A stretch of 64,000 bases of DNA from a virus: the IMG/VR virus record IMGVR_UViG_3300042894_002372, positions 16,421 through 80,420 of that record. One strand, given 5' to 3'. The position numbers and the translations under genes were made by a program. Below the pieces are notes generated by a model. That model was given only the letters and a program-made list of their open reading frames with translations, did no database searches and had not been told where the DNA came from. Of the stretch, positions 40,182 through 48,655 are shown in pieces. How positions within the stretch are numbered: position 1 is the stretch's first letter; each line of letters starts with the position of its first letter.

Positions 40182-40346
40182 TTATGCTCGTTCCGCTTCT
40201 ACGACAACCCCTGCACCAGCCAGTTCTTCTGCTACACTTTGTAGTGCTGTAACAATGTCTGCTGTGGCAATTTCGATGCCAGCATCTGTATCTTTGACCA
40301 ATTTTGATAGTTTGATCACAACTATTTCTTCGTGTATTTTTGCCAT
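40182..40346 (-). CDS. Small protein of unknown function (54 aa)
   Basis: ATG at 40346, TAA at 40182, ending one base before the ATG of the next gene. Sequence is Ile/Val and Glu-rich (EEIVVIKLSKLVKD then VTALQSVAEELAGAG). It is a plausible helical protein in a gene-dense run. A TAAGTA late-like element lies 7 bases before the ATG; no Shine-Dalgarno is seen. Confidence 0.55.
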   Translation of the reverse strand: MAKIHEEIVVIKLSKLVKDTDAGIEIATADIVTALQSVAEELAGAGVVVEAERA

Positions 40347-40356
40347 AGTATATTAC

Positions 40357-41031
40357 TTATGATTTTATGATCTGAATTGTGTTTTTTATCAAGCCGGGAT
40401 ATACCAAACTCAACATGGTCATCCAGCCAGTGTCCGTGTGATCCACAAAATAATACGACTCAGTCCAGCCTCGCCAATTAGTGTGCAATGTCCAGTCCTT
40501 CAATCCCGGACTTAATCTAATGCCTTCTTGCTTTTTTAACAAGTTGCTGATTGATCGTTTTTGCTGTTCGTTTACCACCACTGATCTCAAGTAGGTGCGA
40601 TGCGTGTATGCAGATTCTTTAAGACAGATAGTGTCTCTGGGACGATCAATCACTGCTTGTGTGTAGGTTAGATAACTAAGCCCTGACACTGTGTCTGTTA
40701 TTTCAGAGAACAGTTCGGAATCATTGGTGTACACACGTACTTGATTGTATTCTATCACCACTTTGTGTTGATATTTGGTGTTGATCAACACATCACACAT
40801 GCTGTGTAAATTTTTTACCACGTCATCTGTGATGGCCCGGTTTGCAGAATAGTAGTCTTGTAGTTTGTTTACCCACTCTCTACGCACTGATACAACGTGA
40901 TCAATTGCATCATGGTCAAGTTTACGCAGGCATCCTGCTTCCCGCAGCCGGCCATACATGCAGTATCGGTATTGATCGTAAAACAACCGATCTTTACTTA
41001 CATCATTGAATGTTGGGATTGAATTGGTCAA
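40357..41031 (-). CDS. Unknown protein linked to the ClpA gene (224 aa)
   Basis: No domain recognised; the type is known from T4-like marine phages. Aromatic-rich N-terminus (DQYRYCMYGRLREAG), central strands (YQHKVVIEYNQVRVYTND), and WTLHTNWRGWTESYYFVDH near 180. The gene overlaps the ClpA 3' end by 29 bases, so it is probably expressed with it. Confidence 0.55.
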   Translation of the reverse strand: MTNSIPTFNDVSKDRLFYDQYRYCMYGRLREAGCLRKLDHDAIDHVVSVRREWVNKLQDYYSANRAITDDVVKNLHSMCDVLINTKYQHKVVIEYNQVRVYTNDSELFSEITDTVSGLSYLTYTQAVIDRPRDTICLKESAYTHRTYLRSVVVNEQQKRSISNLLKKQEGIRLSPGLKDWTLHTNWRGWTESYYFVDHTDTGWMTMLSLVYPGLIKNTIQIIKS

Positions 41032-43285
41032 TTACAATGTATCCTTCGTCATTGACAACAGGTATGGTCAATGTTGATGTGGTTGTGAATTCCACTGCGT
41101 CATTGACCATACTGGCATGAATTGCACAGTCAGCAATTTGATCAAACAAGATGCGCTTGCTCAATGGTACACGGATCAGTTCGTCAATCTTGCGACCCAA
41201 TGGACGAGCACCCATCTTGGGATCGTAACCCTTGTCTGCCAGCATGTCGATCACATCTTCAGCAAAGGTAAGACGAATGTTCTTGCTCAACAATGTTTCT
41301 TGCAACTCTGCTGTGAACTTGACCACAATTTTCTTGATGGCCAATTTGTCCAACTTGTTGAACTTGCACACTTTGTCAATACGATTACGCAGTTCAGGCT
41401 TGAAGAACTCTTTCATGGCACGATCTTCTTCGCCAGATTTTTCTAATGATTGACCAAAGCCAATGTTGTTGTTTTCATTGTCTCTAGCACCCAGGTTCGA
41501 AGTCATTATAATGATACAGTTCTTGACGTCAACTGATTTACCACTGCTGCCGGTGATCCGGGCCTCGTCCAGCATCTGCAACATGATGTTGACCACATCC
41601 GGGTGTGCCTTTTCAATTTCGTCAAACAACAGGATACTGAACGGGTGCTTGGAAATATCGCTGATCAACTTGCCACCACCCACATTGCCGTCATCAAAGC
41701 CCACATATCCCGGTGGCGCACCAATCAAACTGGCAATGCTGTGCTTCTCTTGGAACTCACTCATGTCATATTTCAGCAGGTGCATGTCGAGATTTTTACT
41801 CAGCAGTTTGGCCAATTCTGTTTTACCTGTGCCGGTTGGACCCAGGAACAAGAAACTGGCCACAGGCTTTTTAGCATTGCCAATGCCGGAGAAGTTGATG
41901 TAGATACGTTCTAGCACAGTGTCAATGGCTTCGTCTTGTCCGTACAAGAACTGCTTGATGTTACCTTCAAGTTCAGTGACTTTGGTACTGCGTTCGTTTT
42001 GTAATCTATCCAGTGGAACTCCAGTGACACGACTGAGTTGCGCCATAATCATGTCACGGTTGATAGTGACTGTGCCTAGGTCTTTGACACGTTCTCCAGC
42101 ACAAGCGCCATCCAACAGGTCAATTGACTTGTCAGGATTCTTACGATCATGAATGTAGCGTCCACTTAGTTCCACAGCCGCTGTCATTGCTTCTGTGTCA
42201 ATTAGCACATTGTGGAATGTTTCTAACCGGGGGCTAATGCCAATTAAGATTTGTTCAGTGGTTTCTGCATCGGGCTCACCAATGTTGACTCTGTGGAATC
42301 GACGCATCAACGCACGATCCTTTTCAAACGATTCGTAGTATTCTTCCCAAGTAGTTGATGCAATGACCTTGATGTTGCCTTTGGTAATGGCCGGCTTGAT
42401 CATGTTGGCAAAGTCCAAACTGCTGGAGCCACTGGTGCCAGCACCCATCATGGTGTGTGCTTCGTCAATGAACAAGACACAGTTCTTTTTGGTTTCCAAC
42501 GCGGCAATAACGTCCTTGAACTTTTCTTCAAACTCTCCGCGATACTTTGAACCTGCTAGTAAGGATCCAATCTCTAATCCCCAAACTTCAGAGCCTTTAA
42601 GGAACTCTGGAACACGACCTGCGTTGATCTCCTGTGCAAGCCCGTCGATGATGGCCGTTTTGCCCACACCTGGATCGCCTACCATGAGTACATTGGCCTT
42701 GAACTTGCGAGCCAACACAGTGATCATTTCTTCAAGTTCAGTGGCTCGACCAATCATTGGCTCTAACTTGCCGTCGGTTGCCATCTTGCTTAGATTTGTA
42801 CAGTGTTGATCCAGTATCTCGTTTGCACTTTCGTTGCTGAGACCTTTTTCTGGTGCGCTGTGATTCTTTTGGTAGAACTCAGCAAACTCAGTTTTGTGAA
42901 CGCCATACTTCAACAAGAAATAGTGTGCATGACTGTTGTTTTCTGCCATCATTGCTAGATATAAATCCAACAGTGTAATTGATCTGCGTCCGGTAAACAG
43001 CACCTGTGTTAAAGCACGATTAAACATACGCTCAAGGCCATTTGTTTTGCGTGGTGTGTAATCTTCTTTGCTGGTTAGTAAACTAACCTGCGATAGGATA
43101 TATGCACTGAGTTCGCCTTCAAACTGTTCAACGGCTGTGCCGTATTTGATCAACACCGATCGAAACGGTGCGTATTGAATCATGGCCATCAATACATGTT
43201 CAGTTATTACATAAGCATGGTTGTGGGCTTTGGCAATAGCAACAGCATTGTTGACAATCTTTTCAATTTCAGGATTATTTTGCAT
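41003..43285 (-). CDS. clpA: ClpA-type AAA+ unfoldase
   Basis: 760 residues. ClpN-like helical domain (1-150), AAA-1 with GDPGVGKT near 195 and LFIDEAHT near 265, AAA-2 with LGPTGTGKT near 495 and LLFDEIEKAHPD near 565. The segment NIGFGQS near 622 lies where ClpA/ClpX carry the IGL/IGF loop that docks ClpP. No ClpP gene is visible in the window, so this unfoldase may use host ClpP. A consensus-like sigma70 promoter precedes it, so expression is probably early. Confidence 0.9.
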   Translation of the reverse strand: MQNNPEIEKIVNNAVAIAKAHNHAYVITEHVLMAMIQYAPFRSVLIKYGTAVEQFEGELSAYILSQVSLLTSKEDYTPRKTNGLERMFNRALTQVLFTGRRSITLLDLYLAMMAENNSHAHYFLLKYGVHKTEFAEFYQKNHSAPEKGLSNESANEILDQHCTNLSKMATDGKLEPMIGRATELEEMITVLARKFKANVLMVGDPGVGKTAIIDGLAQEINAGRVPEFLKGSEVWGLEIGSLLAGSKYRGEFEEKFKDVIAALETKKNCVLFIDEAHTMMGAGTSGSSSLDFANMIKPAITKGNIKVIASTTWEEYYESFEKDRALMRRFHRVNIGEPDAETTEQILIGISPRLETFHNVLIDTEAMTAAVELSGRYIHDRKNPDKSIDLLDGACAGERVKDLGTVTINRDMIMAQLSRVTGVPLDRLQNERSTKVTELEGNIKQFLYGQDEAIDTVLERIYINFSGIGNAKKPVASFLFLGPTGTGKTELAKLLSKNLDMHLLKYDMSEFQEKHSIASLIGAPPGYVGFDDGNVGGGKLISDISKHPFSILLFDEIEKAHPDVVNIMLQMLDEARITGSSGKSVDVKNCIIIMTSNLGARDNENNNIGFGQSLEKSGEEDRAMKEFFKPELRNRIDKVCKFNKLDKLAIKKIVVKFTAELQETLLSKNIRLTFAEDVIDMLADKGYDPKMGARPLGRKIDELIRVPLSKRILFDQIADCAIHASMVNDAVEFTTTSTLTIPVVNDEGYIVIDQFNPNIQ

Positions 43286-43314
43286 CTTTTCCTTTTGTGG
43301 TTCGTGTATATATT

Positions 43315-43343
43315 ATTATACAGCAATTTGTTTTATATATCAA
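43315..43343 (-). promoter_or_regulatory. sigma70-type promoter of clpA
   Basis: Minus-strand TTGATA (43338-43343), 17 bases, TATAAT (43315-43320). The dnaJ TGA stop lies inside the -35 box. AAAAGGA follows before the ATG. Confidence 0.85.
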
Positions 43344-44119
43344 GAGGTAATTGTTCGTTTTTGCTCTATCATGTCCAGCAGATCTTTTGGTATGTCTTTG
43401 GGAATCACTGCCTGTATTTGAACCAGCATGTCGCCGGGACCTGTGCGTCCGGGCAATCCTCTGCCACGTAATCTCAGTCGAGCGCCAGGCTGTGTGCCTT
43501 TTGGCACAACAATGGTTATCTCGTTGCCCAGCAAATCTTTAACTACAGTTTCGGTGCCTAGTATAAGATCCCAGATGTTTACTTCGTGGTCAGTTAACAG
43601 ATTTGATCCTTGTCGACCCCAGGTTGAACTGGCAGCAATTCTAAAAGTTATCACAAGATCACTGCTGTGTGGACCAATGCCCCGGTACTGAACGCTGTCG
43701 CCATCGTTGATGCCCACAGGAATTTCTATTTCTACTGTAGACGCACCAATGCCAATTGTGCGTTTGCCACCTGTTGCTACATCTGCCAAAGTAATAGTTA
43801 AGTTTGCACGACTGACTGTGGGCTGGTGGCGTTGTTGACGCTGTCCAAACTGTGTGCCAAACACATTAAAGATAGTATCAAAATCAAACTGTGGGCCACC
43901 TGCCGGATTAAAGTTGTTGAACTGTGGTCTGGGATTGTCGTACTGTTGTCGTTTGGCACTGTCGCCTAGGGTGTCATAAGCGGCTTGTATTTCTTGAAAC
44001 CGGGCAGTGTCTCCACCTTTGTCTGGATGATGTTGGCTGGCCAACTTACGAAAAGCCCGTTTGATTTCATCTTGCGTGGCAGTTCGGCTCACGCCCAAAG
44101 TTGAATAGTAATCTATCAT
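43340..44119 (-). CDS. dnaJ: DnaJ/CbpA-type J-domain co-chaperone
   Basis: 259 residues. J domain (1-60) with the HPDKGG motif; a Phe/Gly/Gln-rich linker; C-terminal client-binding domains ([36 protein letters not shown]). The Cys-rich zinc region of DnaJ type I is missing, as in CbpA. It recruits host DnaK. The ATG follows directly on a T-run of a terminator; the mRNA comes from a promoter embedded in that hairpin. Confidence 0.92.
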   Translation of the reverse strand: MIDYYSTLGVSRTATQDEIKRAFRKLASQHHPDKGGDTARFQEIQAAYDTLGDSAKRQQYDNPRPQFNNFNPAGGPQFDFDTIFNVFGTQFGQRQQRHQPTVSRANLTITLADVATGGKRTIGIGASTVEIEIPVGINDGDSVQYRGIGPHSSDLVITFRIAASSTWGRQGSNLLTDHEVNIWDLILGTETVVKDLLGNEITIVVPKGTQPGARLRLRGRGLPGRTGPGDMLVQIQAVIPKDIPKDLLDMIEQKRTITS

Positions 44120-44124
44120 GAAAA

Positions 44125-44154
44125 AAGTCCTGTACAGTTAATTATACAGGACTT
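44125..44154 (-). terminator. Intrinsic terminator overlapping the dnaJ promoter
   Basis: 10-bp stem AAGTCCTGTA / TACAGGACTT with a 10-base loop, followed on the minus strand by a T-run that directly precedes the dnaJ ATG. It should end transcripts of the 70-residue gene. The -10 box of the dnaJ promoter is in its loop and 5' arm. Confidence 0.85.
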
Positions 44155-44169
44155 GCAGGGTCGAGTCAA
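44141..44169 (-). promoter_or_regulatory. sigma70-type promoter of dnaJ
   Basis: Minus-strand TTGACT (44164-44169), 17 bases, TATAAT (44141-44146). The -10 box lies in the 5' arm and loop of the terminator, so the dnaJ mRNA starts past the first arm and can escape it. Confidence 0.9.
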
Positions 44170-44382
44170 TTACTTCTTGACAGGAACTTCGTGTCCTTCT
44201 AGTTTCTTGTGTACCTTGACTTCTTTGCAGTTTTGTTTGACTTTTTTGGTTTTTGGATCAATTACATCCTTGCCTTCTTTGTCTTTAACATCAACACAAA
44301 CTCGAGTTTTTTCTTTTGGCTCCTCGGCCACTGCAAATTGACTACCTAGAGCCAATGCTAATGCTAATACGATTTTTTTCAT
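44170..44382 (-). CDS. Small exported protein (70 aa)
   Basis: Signal peptide MKKIVLALALALGSQFAVA with cleavage expected after AVA. The mature part is about 51 residues, Lys/Glu-rich with two Cys (RVCVDVKD and KQNCKEV) that could form a disulfide in the periplasm. No family recognised. It could act at the envelope before lysis. The TAA lies just before the dnaJ -35 box. Confidence 0.7.
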   Translation of the reverse strand: MKKIVLALALALGSQFAVAEEPKEKTRVCVDVKDKEGKDVIDPKTKKVKQNCKEVKVHKKLEGHEVPVKK

Positions 44383-44399
44383 TTTATTTTTCCTTTATT

Positions 44400-45023
44400 T
44401 TATCCAATCATTACAGCCGAGTACAATGTGTACCTGTCTTTATTTATATTGCGTATATTGTGCAGTGTGCCAGCACCGTTGAGAAACATGATGCCTTTGT
44501 TACGTTGGCCGGTCATGGTGTAGTATGGTTCTGGTGAAGTGATATCAAACAGTTCAGTTCCAGTATCGTTGTCAGTTAAATTAACAATCATCTGTAGAAT
44601 AATGTGATTATTATCACAGTGCAGAGATGTAGCAAATCCGGGTGCATCATAATTTATAACAGTTACAGTCTTTGCACAATCAACATAGTAATCAATATCT
44701 CTGTACCAGAGCTTTCTAAAATAACCCTTGCCTGTATCCGTGTCTACTAGAACAGCGGCACCAAGAAATTCTGCACATTGCCGGCCTGGCACCTGTAGTA
44801 TTTCTTTCAACATGTCTGACGTGCAATCCATGCGACACTGTTTTCGTTGGTGACTGATAGCTGATGTTGTATTATCAACCCAGATGTCTGTGCAAAGTAA
44901 TTCATTTGAACAATCAGGAGCATCAACTAGTTCAACTTCCCAAAACACATTATCATACATGCCATTTAAGTGGCTTGGCTGTAGCACTTCGTGTATGCGT
45001 CGTTGGCCTAGTTGTATATGCAT
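44400..45023 (-). CDS. 2OG-Fe(II) oxygenase-like protein (207 aa)
   Basis: The start at 45023 (TGATG overlap with the holin stop) is preferred; the longer frame upstream is a shadow of the holin gene. His-x-Asp is in SLHCDNNH near 138, and a distal His plus Arg in GAGTLHNIRNINKDRY near 183-198. It resembles prolyl-4-hydroxylase-type oxygenases. Substrate unknown; one of four such genes in this window. Confidence 0.65.
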   Translation of the reverse strand: MHIQLGQRRIHEVLQPSHLNGMYDNVFWEVELVDAPDCSNELLCTDIWVDNTTSAISHQRKQCRMDCTSDMLKEILQVPGRQCAEFLGAAVLVDTDTGKGYFRKLWYRDIDYYVDCAKTVTVINYDAPGFATSLHCDNNHIILQMIVNLTDNDTGTELFDITSPEPYYTMTGQRNKGIMFLNGAGTLHNIRNINKDRYTLYSAVMIG

Positions 45024-45550
45024 CAGCGTTCCGGGAACGGTGGAATTACAGGTGCTGTCTTGCCACCCCAGCCTGTTATTATTTCTGTACTCGCTGCCGC
45101 TCCAAATCCTGTTGACGTGCTTGCAAATCCTGCGTTTGAAGGTTGTGATCCCCAGGCGTGTGTGACTGTTGTTGCTGTTGGTGCACCAAACGTACCAAGC
45201 CCGGACTGCGGTGTTGATCCAGGTATTTGATATGTTGAACCGACATTCGATGGTAAGTTGATTCCGCCATTGTTGGCTCCTCCTAGTTTTTCTTGTGTAC
45301 GACCATAGGCTGCAATGCCCAACACAGCACCCATGGCAATGTGATACAACCCAGCGCCTTGCAAGGTAATAGGTTGCCACTGAATGTTGACCTGTCCTTT
45401 TGAAAGGCTTTGTAGCACTGACCACAGCACTGGAAATATCACAAAGTCAGCAATACAGGTCAACATGTAACTCCATCCCATCATGGGACGCCATTTTGAA
45501 TTCATCCAGTCTTCTTTTTTCTTTTCACTCTCACTCATTTTTTGTGTCAT
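45023..45550 (-). CDS. Holin, 3-TM type
   Basis: 175 residues. Helices: MGWSYMLTCIADFVIFPVLW (24-43), a hydrophobic HIAMGAVLGIAAYGR segment near 70-84 and an amphipathic region between. The Gly/Ser/Thr-rich tail (90-175) is of low complexity. The layout matches 3TM holins of T4-like marine phages; it should release the endolysin by holing the inner membrane. The cassette order supports it. Confidence 0.75.
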   Translation of the reverse strand: MTQKMSESEKKKEDWMNSKWRPMMGWSYMLTCIADFVIFPVLWSVLQSLSKGQVNIQWQPITLQGAGLYHIAMGAVLGIAAYGRTQEKLGGANNGGINLPSNVGSTYQIPGSTPQSGLGTFGAPTATTVTHAWGSQPSNAGFASTSTGFGAAASTEIITGWGGKTAPVIPPFPER

Positions 45551-45571
45551 ATCTGGCTCCGTATTATAATT

Positions 45572-46108
45572 TTAAAACCACAGCCAATAGCCCTGGGCCA
45601 TTAGCACTAATCCCAAAGCACCAACGCCCAGACTGGCCTTATACATTTTGTTGTTTACCGACAAAATACTAGCACTCAACAGCACAATAGCCAGTTGAAA
45701 CAACATGCCGGAGAATGTTAGCCATGGGCTGTGTGCTCTAGCCGCTTCACGTGCGGCGTCTTGTGCTCGTGCCTTGGCCAGTAATTCTCGTTTGCCTTCG
45801 CCGGTGTCAGGTTCGCTTTCGTATCTAGCAATCTTGGCTTCTAGTTTCTCAATACGTTCTTTGTCAACACCTTTTCGGGCTTCTTCTAATTGTCCTTCGG
45901 CCAAAGTCTGTTTGATACTTTTGCTCTGATAGAATCCATAAGTGTTGCTGGCCTGTAACAGGTTGGTTTGTGCTGTGCTTGAAAAGCCATTGGCAAGATA
46001 TGTGTTGGCAGCTAAAAATAAGGCCATAAACACAATGACCAGGCCGGCTTTGTCTTTGATCTGTGCTTCACGCTCTGAACGTGATAGGGGTTTGCTTTCG
46101 TCAGCCAT
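45572..46108 (-). CDS. Membrane protein with coiled coil (DUF4337-like, 178 aa)
   Basis: TM segment near 22-40, a coiled coil (QLEEARKGVDKERIEKLEAK, 75-100 region), then two TM segments (WLTFSGMLFQLAIVLLSASIL and YKASLGVGALGLVLMAQGYW). The arrangement resembles DUF4337 proteins. It sits between holin and endolysin and may help lysis or membrane stability. Confidence 0.6.
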   Translation of the reverse strand: MADESKPLSRSEREAQIKDKAGLVIVFMALFLAANTYLANGFSSTAQTNLLQASNTYGFYQSKSIKQTLAEGQLEEARKGVDKERIEKLEAKIARYESEPDTGEGKRELLAKARAQDAAREAARAHSPWLTFSGMLFQLAIVLLSASILSVNNKMYKASLGVGALGLVLMAQGYWLWF

Positions 46109-46112
46109 TTCG

Positions 46113-46229
46113 TTAATCCTTTTTAATCACGGCCATGACACGGGCCTGTATGCGTTTTGCAAAGTCCGGTTGTGGAAAGTTCCAACCAATGAATGCTCCT
46201 ACGGCCAACCAAAATAGTGTTTCCAACAT
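46113..46229 (-). CDS. Small single-TM protein in the lysis cassette (38 aa)
   Basis: ATG at 46229, TAA at 46113. One N-terminal TM helix (LETLFWLAVGAFIGWNF) and a short basic tail. GGAGC lies before the ATG. It could be a pinholin-like, antiholin or membrane-adaptor protein; no family is recognised. Confidence 0.55.
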   Translation of the reverse strand: MLETLFWLAVGAFIGWNFPQPDFAKRIQARVMAVIKKD

Positions 46230-46232
46230 GAT

Positions 46233-46850
46233 TTATGCTCCTAGTATATGTAATGCGTGTTCAGTGTGCTTGATGCGATCTTCTAAGCCAATATAGCCAC
46301 CGTTGATGGCTCGTGTTAGTCCCTTGGTATCATTTGCATCAGCAAATCTATTTAAGTTATTTTGTTCCCAAAAGAAACAAGCACTCTGTGCGGCACCTTC
46401 GAATGTGGCCAGGTACTCGGCAGCTTCTTCTACTGAAATGCCTAGTGATCCTGCAAAAAATGTGTAGTTGTCTTTGCCGGTCAACTGAATAAGTCCACGA
46501 CCACAAAAACGCCAGCCATCGCCTGATGTTTCGTCGCCGTTGCCCATGCGATTGGCATACACTCTGTTGGCAATGCGCTCGGGTTTGTTGGCGTATTGTT
46601 GTGCTAGTTCTGCTGTGGGGAAATACTTTTTAAACACCGTCATCAAACTGGCGGCCTTGTAGTTTAGGTTTTCTTTGATAAAAACAAAATTGCCCGACTC
46701 GTGTGCGCACTGTGCCACAAAGTGTGCCACACGCAGGGGTGTGTTGATTTCGTAATCATCCAACAACTGGTCCAGTGCTTCGTGCCAGTGCGTGATATGG
46801 GGGTTCTTGACCATTTGTTTTAGTTGGTCCAGTGCTAGTATACTACTCAT
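46233..46850 (-). CDS. GH19 endolysin (chitinase-type muramidase)
   Basis: 205 residues. GH19 signatures: FVAQCAHESGNF (catalytic Glu, near 51), FCGRGLIQLTGKDNY near 112-126, and a Trp/Asn-rich FFWEQNNLNRFAD near 160. It cuts peptidoglycan at lysis. No signal peptide, so it needs the holin. An AAGGAG Shine-Dalgarno with a late motif TTAAATAC upstream (46868-46875) marks the leadered late kind. Confidence 0.9.
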   Translation of the reverse strand: MSSILALDQLKQMVKNPHITHWHEALDQLLDDYEINTPLRVAHFVAQCAHESGNFVFIKENLNYKAASLMTVFKKYFPTAELAQQYANKPERIANRVYANRMGNGDETSGDGWRFCGRGLIQLTGKDNYTFFAGSLGISVEEAAEYLATFEGAAQSACFFWEQNNLNRFADANDTKGLTRAINGGYIGLEDRIKHTEHALHILGA

Positions 46851-46867
46851 TTAACGGCTCCTTGTTT

Positions 46868-46875
46868 GTATTTAA
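46868..46875 (-). promoter_or_regulatory. Late promoter motif of the endolysin gene
   Basis: TTAAATAC on the minus strand, then AAACAAGGAGCC and the ATG at 46850. Confidence 0.55.
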
Positions 46876-46890
46876 TCTTTTGATATGACA

Positions 46891-47535
46891 TTACCGCCCA
46901 GTCCACACCCAGGGATCATTGATAATTGGTGTACCGTCAGATCGTTGCATGAAATTGCCACCGTGCATATCCCAATGATATCCCCGGGATTTGCCAAGAT
47001 TAAATAGTTCGTCAAGAGTACTAACCATCAGTGGCATTCTCTCGGCACCCAATTTTTTCTCTAGTACCGCATACTCGTTTGGCTGATTTCTTTGCATGGA
47101 GTTCATAAACCCCTTCACAGTGAGAGCTTTGTATTGATGAAGCCAACTCCTAATCAGACGACCTAGGTCATCCAGGGCAAATCTTATTGGACCCTGAGTC
47201 TTTTTCAATGGCTCGGTTCGTATCATTAGATAGCGATTGTTGCCCCACATAAAACTGTCATGGCCATAAAATCGCGGCAACAAGGGATTGTTGCTGTGGT
47301 TGGTACAGTAGTCGTACCAGGTAAAAAACATCTTTTGATCAGGACTAAAGTCCTTTTTTCCTTGGGTGCCAAATATCTTCAACACCAAGCCGGTGCTGGG
47401 TTCTAAGTATGCCGTTTGGTCCACACCCTTGCCCAGATATTGATAACCCTTGGCTTCCAGTGCAGATCTGATGCCTTTGTCTGTGGTTGAAAATTCTTCT
47501 AGATTCTGCTCGTCGATAAATTCCTGCGATCTCAT
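46891..47535 (-). CDS. Capsid-targeting-tagged protein-kinase-like protein (214 aa)
   Basis: Starts MRSQEFIDEQ (I-D-E site). A kinase-like core follows: Gly-rich loop GKGVDQTAY (35-43), VLKIFG with Lys53, then HWDMHGGN with Asp189 and Asn194, and IIND with Asp207. The spacing Asp-5-Asn-13-Asp equals that of the catalytic loop and DFG Asp in eukaryotic-type kinases. It is short for a kinase, with a reduced C-lobe. It may be delivered with the DNA and act on host proteins; that is inference. Confidence 0.65.
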   Translation of the reverse strand: MRSQEFIDEQNLEEFSTTDKGIRSALEAKGYQYLGKGVDQTAYLEPSTGLVLKIFGTQGKKDFSPDQKMFFTWYDYCTNHSNNPLLPRFYGHDSFMWGNNRYLMIRTEPLKKTQGPIRFALDDLGRLIRSWLHQYKALTVKGFMNSMQRNQPNEYAVLEKKLGAERMPLMVSTLDELFNLGKSRGYHWDMHGGNFMQRSDGTPIINDPWVWTGR

Positions 47536-47813
47536 TTAACGACTCCTTCAAATATATTTTTTTGTATTCGATACCACTGTTGCCAAGCATCTGCTTTCAC
47601 AGCGCACTCATAGTATGTGCCATAGTTGATGGTTACTGTTCTAGCAACATCACTTAACACAGGTGCATCTTTTAATTTTTCTAAATTGGGACAACGTTCT
47701 AAAGAGTTTAGTCCAGGCGGATCAGGAAACCGTGCAGTAACTGGTACTGCGGTTGAGCATCCTGCAAGTGCCACAAGTGTAACTAAACTAGCTACGACAC
47801 GTTTGTTGATCAT
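47532..47813 (-). CDS. Outer-membrane spanin lipoprotein, Rz1-like
   Basis: 93 residues. Lipoprotein signal peptide with lipobox LAGC and a Pro-containing mature start (VPVTARFPDPP). Further on there are two Cys (RCPNLEK and YECAVKA). Together with the Rz-like protein at 48163 it should fuse inner and outer membranes in the last step of lysis. The position in the cassette supports this. Confidence 0.65.
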   Translation of the reverse strand: MINKRVVASLVTLVALAGCSTAVPVTARFPDPPGLNSLERCPNLEKLKDAPVLSDVARTVTINYGTYYECAVKADAWQQWYRIQKNIFEGVVK

Positions 47814-48166
47814 TTCCTATGCCCTTGACTTTCGGGTGCCATTCCCCAGGATGCATCTTCAGCGGCTTTCCGGGGCAATGATTTATAATTTTGTTTACGA
47901 TCAGCACCGTGGAACTCTCGAGCAACATCCGGACTGATGCCAACTTTCTTGGCAAACTTGGGATTGTGTGCTGCCGCTGCCATTGTACGGAATTGTGCTT
48001 GGCTAGTAGACTTTTCGTCTAGTTCTTGTTCCGCTAAGCCACCTGCGGCTGCATCTTGCGCAGACATACGAACAGTTTCTGCATCACGTTCGGCATCTGC
48101 TGCCTGTGATTCCCAACTGTCAGGATTGTCGGGTTGATCTTCAATTATAAATTCACGTGCTCTCAT
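47810..48166 (-). CDS. Capsid-targeting-tagged small protein (118 aa)
   Basis: Starts MRAREFIIED (I-I-E site). An acidic, Ala-rich linker follows with GLAE near 45, then AAAAHNPKFAKKVGISPDVAREF, a module I recognise from other aquatic phage proteins. The C-terminus is basic. It overlaps both spanin genes, so a cargo gene lies between them. Confidence 0.55.
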   Translation of the reverse strand: MRAREFIIEDQPDNPDSWESQAADAERDAETVRMSAQDAAAGGLAEQELDEKSTSQAQFRTMAAAAHNPKFAKKVGISPDVAREFHGADRKQNYKSLPRKAAEDASWGMAPESQGHRK

Positions 48167-48636
48167 TTCTTAGGTCCTTCTGCGGCATCGTTGTGTGCCT
48201 TGATAAATTCTCGGGGTATTTCACAAATGCCGCCTGGCATGAACTTGGTGTCATACTTGACTACTTCGCGGTCAACATATTGTTTTACAATCTCTGTGCG
48301 TCCACGAATGTACTTGATCGTCTCTCGGGTTTTGGTTTGTATTTCTGTGTTGGCAACAGCAGATTGTTCTTCGGCAATTTTTAACTTTGCTTCAACTTCT
48401 ACAACTTTTGCTTGCCAACGATCATCGGCGGCTTGTCCGCCCAGCATCCAGGCACCAATGACCAACAACACAACGCCTGCCAACTCAGCAGGTGTTTTGT
48501 ACAGTGCAACACCAGGAATCCAACGCACTGCTTTGCTGGCTAAAAATAGTCCAAATCCGCCTGCGGCAGCGGCCCAGGCAATGAGTACAAAAATAAAATC
48601 TGGGATTAAACTAAACATCCATGCAAGTTGCGACAT
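48163..48636 (-). CDS. Inner-membrane spanin, Rz-like
   Basis: 157 residues. Two N-terminal hydrophobic segments (FIFVLIAWAAAAGGFGLFLA and LAGVVLLVIGAWMLGG), then a periplasmic coiled coil (KVVEVEAKLKIAEEQSAVAN) and a conserved C-terminal GGICEIPREFIKAHNDAA. This matches i-spanins. A late motif CTAAATAC (48656-48663) with AAGG precedes it. Confidence 0.7.
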   Translation of the reverse strand: MSQLAWMFSLIPDFIFVLIAWAAAAGGFGLFLASKAVRWIPGVALYKTPAELAGVVLLVIGAWMLGGQAADDRWQAKVVEVEAKLKIAEEQSAVANTEIQTKTRETIKYIRGRTEIVKQYVDREVVKYDTKFMPGGICEIPREFIKAHNDAAEGPKK

Positions 48637-48655
48637 ACGTATACCTTATATATAC

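Noticed and set aside
44400-45425. 341-residue version of the 2OG oxygenase gene
   Set aside because: The first 134 codons overlap the holin gene in another frame and are low-quality sequence; the ATG at 45023 coupled to the holin stop gives a normal family length.
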